A DNA stretch of 64,000 nucleotides from the NCBI RefSeq assembly GCF_003054045.1, contig NZ_QBKH01000007.1, forward strand, positions 62,001-126,000, written 5' to 3'. The position numbers and the translations under genes are program-made. Below the pieces are notes generated by a model, which was given only the letters and a program-made list of their open reading frames with translations, searched no databases and was not told the origin of the DNA. Positions 1 to 8,637 of this stretch are shown piece after piece. How positions within the stretch are numbered: position 1 is the first letter of the stretch; every line of letters starts with the position of its first letter. Source of the stretch: Sphingobacterium faecium. GTDB lineage: Bacteria; Bacteroidota; Bacteroidia; Sphingobacteriales; Sphingobacteriaceae.

Positions 1-132
1 CTTCTCATGATTGATCAATTGTTGATTATCTTTAAACATGCGCTTTTTCAAAAAAATAAAAGGATAAATAGTAATGGCATCAGCCTTCCCCAATGAAAAT
101 ATTTTTGTCCAAAAACGACTAACCAAAATCAT
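1..132 (-). CDS. Conserved hypothetical protein, N-terminal fragment
   Basis: The first 44 codons of a minus-strand gene lie here and the rest is beyond the window edge. It opens at an ATG at 132 and reads MILVSRFWTKIFSLGKADAI, continuing through a hydrophobic YPFIFL stretch and ending at INHEK on the edge. From memory, Bacteroidota have a small membrane-associated family with this opening in which the HEK is followed by another histidine, giving a metalloprotease-like HExxH; that second histidine is outside the window, so this is only a suggestion. It is divergent from the MerR gene, with about 230 AT-rich bases between them. Confidence 0.55.
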   Translation of the reverse strand, partial: MILVSRFWTKIFSLGKADAITIYPFIFLKKRMFKDNQQLINHEK

Positions 133-307
133 AACTCTTTAAATTTAAAATTCAATTTTGTTACAGCTCAACAAATGAATATCACCCTTGACTAAGACAG
201 ATCTGCAACAAACAGTTCAACAGATAATATAAAAATAACAAAGCATTATATAAAAAAACAGGAATCGATATGAAAACGAATAAATTTCTCATAGATACAC
301 AATACAA

Positions 308-338
308 TTGCTTATCTAAGTAAATTTATCTAAGTTTG
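308..338 (+). promoter_or_regulatory. Bacteroidota-type promoter of the MerR gene
   Basis: A TTG at 308-310 is followed, after 20 nt, by TAAGTTTG at 331-338. This is an exact match to the Bacteroidota -33/-7 consensus (TTG, about 19-23 nt, TAnnTTTG). Transcription would start near 345, leaving a leader of about 18 nt before the ATG at 363. Confidence 0.65.
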
Positions 339-353
339 TTATATATAACTTAG
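330..353. promoter_or_regulatory. Operator-like inverted repeat over the MerR promoter
   Basis: CTAAGTT at 330-336 and AACTTAG at 347-353 form a perfect 7-bp inverted repeat around a 10-nt AT spacer. It overlaps the -7 element and predicted start site. A third half-site copy (TTATCTAAGT) lies directly upstream at 312-321, a direct repeat of 326-335. The position suggests autoregulation by the MerR protein, which is an inference. Confidence 0.5.
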
Positions 354-362
354 TAAATCAGT

Positions 363-698
363 ATGCCTTACAAAGAGCGCGAAATTAATAAATTGTATTA
401 TACGATGGGTGAAGTGACAGAAATGTTCCATGTCAATGCATCCCAAATTCGTTTTTATGAGCGTGAATTTGATATTATTCAACCCAAGAAGAATAAAAAA
501 GGAAATCGTCTATTTACCCAAGATGATATCGCCAATTTGAAAATTATTTTCAATTTGGTGAAAGATAAAGGATATACACTTCAGGGCGCTCGTGAATATC
601 TACGCACCAATAAATCCGAAGCAAAAGAAAATCAGCGCGTTGTTGATTCTTTAGAAAAATTGAAAAGCTTTTTATTGGAAGTACGCGATAGCTTATAA
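363..698 (+). CDS. MerR family transcriptional regulator
   Basis: A 111-residue DNA-binding protein with the MerR winged-helix domain at roughly residues 12-80. The motif YYTMGEVTEMFHVNASQIRF is followed by a YEREF turn, the basic wing KKNKKGNRLFTQDDI, and a KDKGYTLQGAREYL helix. Only a short helical tail follows, with no effector or metal-binding domain and no cysteine cluster, so the signal it senses cannot be told. Small MerR proteins of this length are common in Bacteroidota. A consensus promoter and an inverted repeat sit just upstream, so self-control is likely. The start is the ATG at 363, with no strong Shine-Dalgarno sequence, as is usual for the phylum. Confidence 0.9.
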   Translation: MPYKEREINKLYYTMGEVTEMFHVNASQIRFYEREFDIIQPKKNKKGNRLFTQDDIANLKIIFNLVKDKGYTLQGAREYLRTNKSEAKENQRVVDSLEKLKSFLLEVRDSL

Positions 699-707
699 CC
701 TTTAGGT

Positions 708-1202
708 TTATCTACCTGCGAGTTCGATGATTTCTAAATGATCGATTTTATTCCCATTAATTTCAAATCGCATCAGTGTTCTCACCTTATGCCATCCTTG
801 TTTTCCAGCGGCGCCAGGATTTAAGTGTAGACATTTTAATTTTTGATCATACATTACCTTCAAAATATGTGAATGACCTGTAATAAATAATTGAGGAGGA
901 TCTTCGGTTATCTTTTTCTTAATTCGTGGAGCATATTTACCAGGATACCCTCCAATATGCGTCAACCACACATCAACTTCCTCACAAGTAAATCTCAAAT
1001 CTTCAGGAAATCGAAGTCTTAGTTCTTGATCATCAATATTACCATAGACTCCACGTAGTGGTTTAAAGCCCTCGAGTTGATCAGCAACGCTCGCGTTCCC
1101 AAAATCACCTATATGCCATATTTCATCACAATGCTCGAAATGTTTAAATACAGCTTCATCTAAATAAGAATGCGTATCAGAAATCAATCCAATCTTTGTC
1201 AT
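708..1202 (-). CDS. YfcE/MJ0936-type metallophosphoesterase
   Basis: A 164-residue calcineurin-like phosphoesterase. The metal-binding motifs are in the usual order: ISDTHS (D-x-H) near the N terminus, HIGDFG (GD), GVYGNID (GN), LTHIGG and ITGHSH (GHxH), followed by LNPGAAG. Length and motif order match the YfcE/MJ0936 class of small phosphodiesterases acting on model substrates; the physiological substrate is unknown. The gene begins one base after the stop of the upstream methyltransferase gene, so the two are almost certainly co-transcribed. It converges with the MerR gene, leaving only 9 nt between the stops. Confidence 0.88.
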   Translation of the reverse strand: MTKIGLISDTHSYLDEAVFKHFEHCDEIWHIGDFGNASVADQLEGFKPLRGVYGNIDDQELRLRFPEDLRFTCEEVDVWLTHIGGYPGKYAPRIKKKITEDPPQLFITGHSHILKVMYDQKLKCLHLNPGAAGKQGWHKVRTLMRFEINGNKIDHLEIIELAGR

Positions 1203-1203
1203 A

Positions 1204-1911
1204 CTAAAAAGCTAAAAAATAAGGTTGCAAAGCAGCTTTATACATGTCCGAATAAATACCCTTTTCTTGATAAATAATAAAATCAGAGACTACAACATCT
1301 CCAAAATAACCCTTCTGATAAATAACAATTTTACGAATGACAACATCCTCTTCAAAAGAGCGAATCAAGATCTCCCGTTCTAATCTCAAATCCAATTTTT
1401 CGGCTATTGCTTTCAATTCATCAGCCAATAGCGTAGGTACGATCAAAGCCAAGCATCCTTTTACACATAGAGATCGAGCTGAAAATTGCAATAATTCATT
1501 GAAAAATTCTAAATTGGTATGTCTAGCCAATTTCTTTCTTGCATCTGGATTATGCAAAGAATCCGTGTAAAAAGGTGGATTAGAAATAATAAAATCATAC
1601 GGCTTAGTATCATCCAAATGTTGAAATGAACAAGCATGCATGACCATACGATCTCCAAAGATAGAATTTCTAAAATTAGAGGCCGCACGTTTTGCCGCCG
1701 CGGGGTCAATCTCCACAGCGACCACCTCGCTTTTGACATAGCGCTGTGCCAACATCAAAGCTATCACCCCAGTTCCTGTACCAATATCCAATATACGGGA
1801 TGAAGAATCAACTTGAACCAATGCAGCTAATAATACACCATCTGTATTAATCTTCATCGCACAATCTGATTGATCCACCGCAAACTCTTTAAATTGAAAT
1901 ATAGAAGCCAT
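1204..1911 (-). CDS. trmN6: tRNA1(Val) (adenine(37)-N6)-methyltransferase
   Basis: A class I SAM-dependent methyltransferase of the TrmN6/YfiC family, which makes N6-methyladenosine at position 37 of tRNA1(Val). The N terminus has the family signature FKEFAVDQSDCAMKINTDG. The SAM-binding loop ILDIGTGTGVIALMLAQ follows, and the adenine-N6 catalytic motif is ISNPPFYTDS (NPPF). Length, about 236 residues, is typical. I take the ATG at 1911; a GTG two codons upstream (1917) is the alternative. It is the first gene of a two-gene unit with the metallophosphoesterase, which follows after one base. Confidence 0.88.
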   Translation of the reverse strand: MASIFQFKEFAVDQSDCAMKINTDGVLLAALVQVDSSSRILDIGTGTGVIALMLAQRYVKSEVVAVEIDPAAAKRAASNFRNSIFGDRMVMHACSFQHLDDTKPYDFIISNPPFYTDSLHNPDARKKLARHTNLEFFNELLQFSARSLCVKGCLALIVPTLLADELKAIAEKLDLRLEREILIRSFEEDVVIRKIVIYQKGYFGDVVVSDFIIYQEKGIYSDMYKAALQPYFLAF

Positions 1912-2008
1912 CTCCACAAAGATAATTGTTTTAAAACCGTTGTGTTGTACAGATCAACATAAAATTTAAATAAATTTTCGTTACTTTAACCTATCAAGTC
2001 AAGTCCAT

Positions 2009-3211
2009 ATGAATCGTTATATATTTGTCATACTCTTCAGTATCATTTCATTATTCATTAATTTCAAATTTTCTGCGGCACAAGAAAAATGTGAATCTAC
2101 TATACACAATTCTCTTGAGCCAATAACCAAATTATTAAATACAAATCAATATGCTCAATTAACACCAATATTAGCACAAATTGAGCAAAGTTGTGGTCTC
2201 ACCGAATTAGGTCAACGTATCAAAATTATAAATCTAATTATAGCAAAACAGCAAAGTGGCAATGCGATAGAAAAATATATTGAAAACGGTTTTGATGAAC
2301 AATTAATCGTTCGATTTCGTGATTCCGAAAGAGAGGATTACATTTACCAATATGAATCCAATAAACAGCAATATAATTATTTTCCATTAAGGCACCCCAT
2401 TGACCTGTTGATCAAAACCCGATCAAAAGCATTATTACAGTCACAGTCCTATGTCCTTTCGGATGCTGAAGTTGATATCTTAAATCTTTTCTCAAACAAC
2501 GAATTATTGAAAAATCAACAGGCATCGATTAATGAAACCGAGCAAAACAACACACAAACGATCATCAAAGATCATACTGAAAATAGTATCAAAGAAGAAC
2601 AAGAAGACCCTATAGCTGTAGCAGATTACTACAACAAATCAAGAATCGGTTTTCTACCTTATATAGGAGTATATGGGCCACTAGGAGGTTCAAATACGAC
2701 GTTTGGTCCAAACATGTCAATGGGGTTTTCCATCATGAGCTCTTTAGCCAAATCATTTATTCTTGAAGGTGGATTTAAAGTACGGATCAATAGCAATGAT
2801 AAAAATTTTGATTACAATTATTACGGTACCACCGAATCTGTAAATGCTGACTTTGGTCTTTTTTTCGGAGGTGCTCTTGGATATAAAATCTACGATAACA
2901 CCAAATTTATTGTGATCCCAAAACTTAATTTAGGAATAGATATGGTGGATACTGGAATATCTGAAGACATTTATACCGATGGATACTACGATTCTTTTGG
3001 GGATTATATATACGGTGGAAATTCAAAAAAATTGTACACCGTTAATACCATGCACCTTGGACTAAGTATAGCCGGTATGCGACAATTAAAAGGGAAAAAT
3101 TATATTGGATTAGAAGCTGGTTATCATTATACCCCATACCAATGGGATAGTAAACTCATGAGTAACATCTATAATCATTATGGAAGCATTGAATTATTTT
3201 TTCGCTTTTAA
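2009..3211 (+). CDS. Secreted protein with C-terminal outer-membrane beta-barrel-like region
   Basis: I do not recognise this 400-residue protein. A signal peptide is clear (hydrophobic core, likely cleavage after FSAA at about residue 24). Residues 25-200 are hydrophilic and mostly helical by appearance, with few glycines. From about residue 215 to the end the sequence alternates glycine- and aromatic-rich strands (RIGFLPYIGVYGPLGG, ALGYKIYD, YIGLEAGYHYTPYQW) and ends in IELFFRF with a terminal aromatic, as outer-membrane barrels do. A periplasmic domain followed by a small porin-like barrel is the simplest reading. It converges with mutS, the stops overlapping by 4 nt. Confidence 0.65.
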   Translation: MNRYIFVILFSIISLFINFKFSAAQEKCESTIHNSLEPITKLLNTNQYAQLTPILAQIEQSCGLTELGQRIKIINLIIAKQQSGNAIEKYIENGFDEQLIVRFRDSEREDYIYQYESNKQQYNYFPLRHPIDLLIKTRSKALLQSQSYVLSDAEVDILNLFSNNELLKNQQASINETEQNNTQTIIKDHTENSIKEEQEDPIAVADYYNKSRIGFLPYIGVYGPLGGSNTTFGPNMSMGFSIMSSLAKSFILEGGFKVRINSNDKNFDYNYYGTTESVNADFGLFFGGALGYKIYDNTKFIVIPKLNLGIDMVDTGISEDIYTDGYYDSFGDYIYGGNSKKLYTVNTMHLGLSIAGMRQLKGKNYIGLEAGYHYTPYQWDSKLMSNIYNHYGSIELFFRF

Positions 3212-5856
3212 TTCTTCAATAACCGTTGGATCTCGTCCAACTTCATAAGTGCTTCAACGGGAGTCAACGTATTTACATCCAAATTATTCAGCATATCACG
3301 GATTTTCTCAAGAACAGGATCATCAATTGAGAACATCTGCAATTGATAAGCCTGCTTTTGAATTTTGCGCATACTATCCTTGATCTGTTCCCCACCTGTT
3401 CGCTCCTGCTCCAATCGCTTCAATATTTCATTGGCCCGAGAAAGCAATTTTGGAGGCATACCTGCCAATTTAGCAACATGAATACCAAAGCTATGCTCTG
3501 ACCCGCCAGGAACTAACTTACGTAAGAATATCACTTTGTTATTGACCTCCTTAACCGTCACATTGTAATTTTTAATACGCGGCATAGAATTCGTCAATTC
3601 ATTCAATTCATGATAGTGAGTAGCAAACAATGTTTTGGCCTTAGCTGCAGGATGGTTGTGAAGAAATTCAGCGATAGCCCAAGCAATAGAAATACCATCA
3701 TAAGTGCTTGTCCCCCGACCGATCTCATCCAGTAAAATTAAACTCCGGTCAGAGAGGTTATTCATGATACTGGCCGTTTCATTCATTTCAACCATAAATG
3801 TTGATTCACCGGACGATAAATTATCAGATGCTCCTACCCGGGTAAATATTTTATCCACAAGACCTATCTTTGCTTCCTTTACAGGCACAAAAGAACCGAT
3901 CTGAGCCATCAGCACAATTAATGCAGTTTGGCGCAAAAGCGCTGACTTACCGGCCATATTGGGACCAGTGATGATAATAATCTGCTGCGTCGTATTATCC
4001 AAGTAAACATCATTCGTGATATAATCTTCACCAATGGCCATTTTCTTTTCGATAACGGGGTGACGACCACCTTTTATATCTAATACCTTACTTTCAGAAA
4101 TCTCCGGTTGAACATAATAATTCTTTTCTGCAATAACAGCAAAGTTCAAAAGCACATCTAATTTCGCTAGTAACTGGGCATTCAATTGAATCGGTTTAAT
4201 GTAAGCCGCAATAGCAATTAACAATTCGGCATAAAGACGATTCTCAATGACCTGGATTTTTTCCTCAGCACCTAAAATCTGATCCTCATATTCCTTAAGC
4301 TCCTCAGTAATGTAGCGTTCGGCATTGACCAAAGTCTGTTTACGAATCCATTCTGTAGGTACCTTATCACGGTGTGTATTGGTTACCTCTAAGTAATAGC
4401 CAAAAACATTATTAAAAGCGATCTTTAAGGAAGGGATACCGGTTACCTCCGCTTCTCTTTTTTGAATTTCAATTAAATAATCTTTACCACCAAAAGCTAT
4501 TTTACGCAAACGATCCAATTCATCATCAACCCCATCAGCAATGACATTCCCCTTATTGAGAGCCACCGGAGGTTCAGGAAAAACTTCTTTCTCAATCTTA
4601 TCACGGATTATCCCACATACATTCAACTGTTCAGCAATGACACGCAACGCCTCCGAATTTTCCTGATTGGTCAACTCCTTTAATTTCTCAATAGCATACA
4701 ATGCACGTTTCAGCTGTACAATCTCTCTAGGCGAAGCCTTCTGAAGACCAATTTTGGAAATTAACCTTTCCAGATCGCCCACATACTTGATCTCCTGAAT
4801 CAAAGCATCACGCAATTCTTTATGTTCCGTGAAATAGGCAACTACATCCAACCTTTCCTGAATAGATTTACGATCTTTCAACGGCATCACAATCCATCTT
4901 TTCAATAAACGAGCACCCATGGGAGAAGCCGTTTGATCCAATACATCTGATAACGTCGTTGCATTTTCGTTAGCAGAACTGATCAATTCCAAATTTCGCA
5001 CAGTAAAACGGTCTAACCACATATGGCGATCTTCTTCGATACGTGCAATATTTGAAATATGCTGTAGGTTCCGATGTTCAGTTTCATTGAGATAATGCAA
5101 GGCAACACCAGCAGCAACAATTCCAACGGGCATCCGATCAATACCAAAACCTTTCATCGAATTAACTTCGAAGTGTTTCAATAAACTTTCCGAGGCATAA
5201 TCACCAGTGTAGGGCCATTCATCAAGCGTATAAGTATAATATTGGTTACCAAAAAGATCCAAAAACTCTTTAGACTGCTTGCGGGACATAATAACTTCGG
5301 TAGGTTTGAAACCTTGCAAAAGCTTATCAATATAAGATTGAGTACCTTGTGCCACCAAAAATTCTCCTGTAGAAATATCCAAGAAAGAAATTCCAATTTG
5401 CGTTTTATCAATAAAAATCGATGCTAAATAATTATTCGATTTCTGATGAACAATATTATCATTATAAGACACACCAGGTGTAACCAATTCTGTTACGCCA
5501 CGTTTAACAATGGTTTTAGTTTGCTTAGGGTCTTCCAACTGATCGCAGATTGCAACACGTTGGCCCGCACGAACAAGTTTCGGTAGATAGGTCTCCAAAG
5601 AATGGTGAGGAAAACCGGCCAAAGCCGTTTCAGATTCAGTTCCATTTCCCCTTTTGGTCTGTACAATACCTAAAATACTAGCGGCCTTAATCGCATCTTC
5701 ACCAAATGTTTCATAAAAATCGCCTACACGGAACAACAACAAAGCTCCAGGATATTTAACCTTGATTGCATTATATTGTTGCATTAATGGAGTTACCTTT
5801 TTTTCTGCCTTTGCCAATTGGATTTCGTTTATGATAATAAGCCGTAAAAATAGCAT
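3208..5856 (-). CDS. mutS: DNA mismatch repair protein MutS
   Basis: MutS recognises mispaired bases and starts methyl-independent mismatch repair with MutL. The mismatch-reading Phe-x-Glu motif is in LLFRVGDFYETFGEDA near the N terminus. The ATPase has Walker A GPNMAGKS (about residues 631-638), the LSSGESTFMVEM signature and Walker B LILLDEIGRGTSTYDG, then the ATHYHEL motif. At 882 residues it is full length. The ATG at 5856 adds an atypical hydrophobic leader (MLFLRLIII). Family members generally begin at the position of LAKAEKKVTPLM, so a TTG start at 5817 is quite likely, although neither start has a convincing Shine-Dalgarno sequence. Confidence 0.97.
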   Translation of the reverse strand: MLFLRLIIINEIQLAKAEKKVTPLMQQYNAIKVKYPGALLLFRVGDFYETFGEDAIKAASILGIVQTKRGNGTESETALAGFPHHSLETYLPKLVRAGQRVAICDQLEDPKQTKTIVKRGVTELVTPGVSYNDNIVHQKSNNYLASIFIDKTQIGISFLDISTGEFLVAQGTQSYIDKLLQGFKPTEVIMSRKQSKEFLDLFGNQYYTYTLDEWPYTGDYASESLLKHFEVNSMKGFGIDRMPVGIVAAGVALHYLNETEHRNLQHISNIARIEEDRHMWLDRFTVRNLELISSANENATTLSDVLDQTASPMGARLLKRWIVMPLKDRKSIQERLDVVAYFTEHKELRDALIQEIKYVGDLERLISKIGLQKASPREIVQLKRALYAIEKLKELTNQENSEALRVIAEQLNVCGIIRDKIEKEVFPEPPVALNKGNVIADGVDDELDRLRKIAFGGKDYLIEIQKREAEVTGIPSLKIAFNNVFGYYLEVTNTHRDKVPTEWIRKQTLVNAERYITEELKEYEDQILGAEEKIQVIENRLYAELLIAIAAYIKPIQLNAQLLAKLDVLLNFAVIAEKNYYVQPEISESKVLDIKGGRHPVIEKKMAIGEDYITNDVYLDNTTQQIIIITGPNMAGKSALLRQTALIVLMAQIGSFVPVKEAKIGLVDKIFTRVGASDNLSSGESTFMVEMNETASIMNNLSDRSLILLDEIGRGTSTYDGISIAWAIAEFLHNHPAAKAKTLFATHYHELNELTNSMPRIKNYNVTVKEVNNKVIFLRKLVPGGSEHSFGIHVAKLAGMPPKLLSRANEILKRLEQERTGGEQIKDSMRKIQKQAYQLQMFSIDDPVLEKIRDMLNNLDVNTLTPVEALMKLDEIQRLLKN

Positions 5857-6079
5857 AATCTACCTGATTAGACAAACGATCAAGGAGAATATGAAAACTT
5901 AATCCGTTTTTTTACCTTTTAACCCAACTTTCATCGCTCCCCTCGCCAATTGAAATATCATACCTATCACTTGAGCTTACTCAAAAAAACATATTCTTAA
6001 AAAAAAGCATAGTACAAACCATATCTATCATAACAATTGGACAAAATATTTCGTTCCTTTGCATAGTTTTTCAAAAGAT

Positions 6080-6808
6080 ATGGCAATTAAAAGAACGAAT
6101 CAGGTTAAGAAAAAAAAGATTCAAACAGGCTGGAAAAAAATATTAAAATTTTGGTCATTACGTATCATTGGAGGTTTCTTTGCCATAACCTTATTTTGGG
6201 TATTGGCACTTAAATTTATCAATCCACCCATTACCTGGCTCATGATTCAACGAGGTTTTGAGCTTCAGGCTGCCGACAAAGGATTTAAGTTAGAGAAAGA
6301 TTGGCTAAATTACGAAAAGCTTTCAGACAACTTAAAACGTGCAGCAATAGCTGGTGAAGATGCTCATTTTATGACGCATTGGGGATTTGATACCGATGCC
6401 ATTCAAAAAGCAATAGAAAAGAACAAAGATGGAAAAAACCTACGTGGAGGAAGTACCATCAGTCAACAGGTGGCAAAAAATGTATTCCTTTGGCCAAAAA
6501 GATCATGGCTTAGAAAAGGTTTAGAAACCTATTTTACAGTTTTGATCGAAACATTCTGGAGTAAAAAACGAATTTTGGAAGTCTATCTCAATGTCATCGA
6601 AATGGGACAAGGGGTATACGGTGCCGAGGCGGCATCTCAATACTATTACAAAAAATCAGGATCAACATTATCAAAAAAGCAAGCTGCTTTGATCATTGCA
6701 ATTTTGCCCAATCCAAGACAATGGGATGCCCGAAATCCATCTACATATGTCAATCGTAGAGCAAATGGTATCGTTCGGTACATGGATCATTATCAAATAC
6801 CCGAATAA
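6080..6808 (+). CDS. mtgA: Monofunctional biosynthetic peptidoglycan glycosyltransferase
   Basis: A GT51 glycosyltransferase that polymerises glycan strands from lipid II at the outer face of the inner membrane. One membrane segment (IIGGFFAITLFWVLALKF) follows a very basic cytoplasmic start. The catalytic glutamate motif is AGEDAHFMTHWGFD; RGGSTISQQVAKNVFL and EVYLNVIEMGQGVYGAEAA are the other GT51 signatures. No transpeptidase domain follows, which separates it from class A penicillin-binding proteins. The ATG at 6080 is chosen; a TTG at 6059 would add seven residues. It stands alone and shares a bidirectional hairpin with the respiratory cluster that ends opposite. Confidence 0.93.
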   Translation: MAIKRTNQVKKKKIQTGWKKILKFWSLRIIGGFFAITLFWVLALKFINPPITWLMIQRGFELQAADKGFKLEKDWLNYEKLSDNLKRAAIAGEDAHFMTHWGFDTDAIQKAIEKNKDGKNLRGGSTISQQVAKNVFLWPKRSWLRKGLETYFTVLIETFWSKKRILEVYLNVIEMGQGVYGAEAASQYYYKKSGSTLSKKQAALIIAILPNPRQWDARNPSTYVNRRANGIVRYMDHYQIPE

Positions 6809-6853
6809 TCCAAAAAGCAGTTAATCTAAAAAATAGATGATAATAAATTATAT

Positions 6854-6885
6854 AAAAAAAGCGATGATCAATCATCGCTTTTTTT
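6854..6885. terminator. Bidirectional terminator between mtgA and the respiratory cluster
   Basis: A perfect 15-bp stem pairs 6854-6868 with 6871-6885 around a 2-nt loop: an A-tract, GCGATGAT, ATCATCGC, then a T-tract. The A and T tracts make it work as an intrinsic terminator on both strands, closing mtgA (plus) and the long cox/act cluster (minus). Confidence 0.85.
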
Positions 6886-6889
6886 ATTA

Positions 6890-7351
6890 TTATCCAAATA
6901 CACGCTTATGCCAACTTTGACCAAAAGGTATTTCCCATTTATCATCAAGAGAAGCCAAAGAAGTAATGGTATTATCATATACGATAGTATCATCTTTAAT
7001 ATGTCCAGTCTTGACTAGCTCTTCAAATTCACTTCTAGAAGCAGCATAAAGTTGGTCACCGATTTTGTAAGCAACATACATACGATCAAATAATTGAATA
7101 TTAAAATCCTCTTCTAGAGTTTTTAAAAAACGAACAGAACTATCGATCGAACAACCAGAAGCTGCAGCTATCTGTTCATCAACTGAAAGAACAATAAATA
7201 AATTAAACTTAACCTCAGCTTGTGCAGATAACGGTTCACCATGAACCTTCCATCCTGCAGCAAAATCTGCCAATCTTTTTTGAATCAAAATCGCTTCTTC
7301 ATCTGTAAAAAAACGATTAGATTGATATACCCATGCACTAGTCATACTCAT
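6890..7351 (-). CDS. Conserved Bacteroidota protein of unknown function at the end of the cox cluster
   Basis: About 154 residues, starting at MSMTSAWVYQSNRFFTDEEA. An upstream in-frame start at 7426 would overlap the preceding gene by 67 nt, so the ATG at 7351 (or 7345) is preferred. Family members are often labelled ABC transporter ATPase in databases, but no Walker A, signature or Walker B motif is present, so that name is not supported. There is no signal peptide or membrane segment. The sequence looks like a small soluble globular protein. Its place as the last gene of the cluster, just before the terminator, suggests a role linked to terminal oxidase assembly; this is inference. Confidence 0.7.
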   Translation of the reverse strand: MSMTSAWVYQSNRFFTDEEAILIQKRLADFAAGWKVHGEPLSAQAEVKFNLFIVLSVDEQIAAASGCSIDSSVRFLKTLEEDFNIQLFDRMYVAYKIGDQLYAASRSEFEELVKTGHIKDDTIVYDNTITSLASLDDKWEIPFGQSWHKRVFG

Positions 7352-7359
7352 AAATTTAA

Positions 7360-7917
7360 TTAGTGAACATAATAAGGTGAAATCATCAAATAAACGATCA
7401 CACCCGTTACCGCTACGTACAACCACATTGGATAGGTAATACGCGCAATTTTTTTATGCCTTTCATAAGATCCAGTAATACCTCTCACATAAGTAATCAA
7501 TACAAAAGGGATAATAATCACAGACAAAACAATATGCGTTATTAAAATAAAAAAGTAAATTGGACGTAAAATACCTTCCCCACCATAGGATGTCGAATTA
7601 GAAGTCATATGATAGGCAACATACATCCCTAGAAAAGCTACAGAGCAACAAACACAAACTTTGATTAGTCGCTCGTGTAATTTCTTATTTCCCTTTTTAA
7701 TAGCTGCCACTGCCCAAAATAACAAAATAGCAGTGATACCATTTATCGTAGCATAAATCGGAGGTAAAAAACCCAACGGTTCAACATCATAGCCCAATTT
7801 ACGCAAATTAACGCCAAATAAAGCGGCCACCACAAGCGGAATAACAACCGATAAAACGATAATCCACTTGTTATATTTTTTTTCTTCTGCAGTCTGTCCC
7901 ATTTTATTTTGTTTCAA
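7360..7917 (-). CDS. DUF420 family membrane protein
   Basis: A 185-residue inner-membrane protein of the DUF420 family (related to YozB/CtaM), which in other bacteria is associated with maturation of heme-copper oxidases. About five hydrophobic helices are visible, including IIVLSVVIPLVVAALFGV and PIYATINGITAILLFWAVAA. Histidines lie at the helix edges (AYHMTS, ITHIVLSV, YVH at the C terminus). It overlaps the SCO-like gene upstream by 14 nt, a sign of tight co-expression. The assembly role comes from the family and gene context, not from residues seen here. Confidence 0.82.
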   Translation of the reverse strand: MKQNKMGQTAEEKKYNKWIIVLSVVIPLVVAALFGVNLRKLGYDVEPLGFLPPIYATINGITAILLFWAVAAIKKGNKKLHERLIKVCVCCSVAFLGMYVAYHMTSNSTSYGGEGILRPIYFFILITHIVLSVIIIPFVLITYVRGITGSYERHKKIARITYPMWLYVAVTGVIVYLMISPYYVH

Positions 7918-8632
7918 TCTTAGGTGGATTATTTCTGATCTCCTCCACCGCTAACAATTTAATCTCATCATTCAGGCGCTCCACTTCCTTTTTCATGGTA
8001 ATATCGTAAAATCCTCTTATTCTTCTTTTTGAATCAATTAAAATATAAGAAGAACCTATTACAAAAGGTTTATTCGGATCACCCGTAGCCAAAGCATCCT
8101 GTAAAAGACCCGTTTGAGCAAATTTTAAAATATCCGAAGAAGGATGACTGACAAAGTACCAACTTTTATCAGAAGGATCGATATTCTTAATGTAATTTTT
8201 TAAGACTTTTGGAGTATCATATAATGTATCGACAGTAATGGAATAAAACTTAATTCTTCTATTATTCCTAAAATCACCTGAAACTCTATTTAGACTATTA
8301 ATTAGGGTTGTTGAAAATGACTTGTCTCTTGAATAAAAAAGATGTACAATAGATATTGCACTGTCATTCTCAAAAAGTGAGATTTGCTTACCATCGTAGT
8401 TCATAAAAGAAATTTTTGGGACTTCATGATATAAAGTATCCATGATATCTCTCCCCCATTTACGATGTGTCGTACCAGGAACTTCTTTATCTCCAAAAAT
8501 CGGTAGCGTAGCGTACGAATTTGCCATGCCACTTTTATTCAGTACTACATACAAAAAACCTGGCAATAATAAGATTATTGCCAGGATCATGATCGTTTGA
8601 ATACCTTTATTTTTTCCAGTATTTTTACTCAT
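7904..8632 (-). CDS. SCO1/SenC-like protein lacking the copper ligands
   Basis: A 242-residue membrane-anchored thioredoxin-fold protein: one N-terminal membrane helix (IQTIMILAIILLLPGFLYVV), then a periplasmic domain. Position and sequence (IVHLFYSRDKSFSTTLINSL, KFYSITVDTLYDTPKVLKNY, SSYILIDSKRRIRGFYD) align with SCO proteins, which deliver copper to the CuA site of oxidase subunit II. The CxxxC pair expected after the first strand is missing; the segment reads FYSRDKSFS. The protein contains no cysteine at all, and the usual copper-binding histidine before the final strand is replaced (IGSSYILID). It may be a non-copper scaffold or thioredoxin-like chaperone for the oxidase. It sits between cox subunit IV and the DUF420 gene. 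Confidence 0.8.
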   Translation of the reverse strand: MSKNTGKNKGIQTIMILAIILLLPGFLYVVLNKSGMANSYATLPIFGDKEVPGTTHRKWGRDIMDTLYHEVPKISFMNYDGKQISLFENDSAISIVHLFYSRDKSFSTTLINSLNRVSGDFRNNRRIKFYSITVDTLYDTPKVLKNYIKNIDPSDKSWYFVSHPSSDILKFAQTGLLQDALATGDPNKPFVIGSSYILIDSKRRIRGFYDITMKKEVERLNDEIKLLAVEEIRNNPPKIETK

Positions 8633-8637
8633 TTATG

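Noticed and set aside
6890..7426. The name ABC transporter ATPase and the upstream start at 7426
   Set aside because: No Walker A, signature or Walker B motif is present, and the upstream start would overlap the DUF420 gene by 67 nt.
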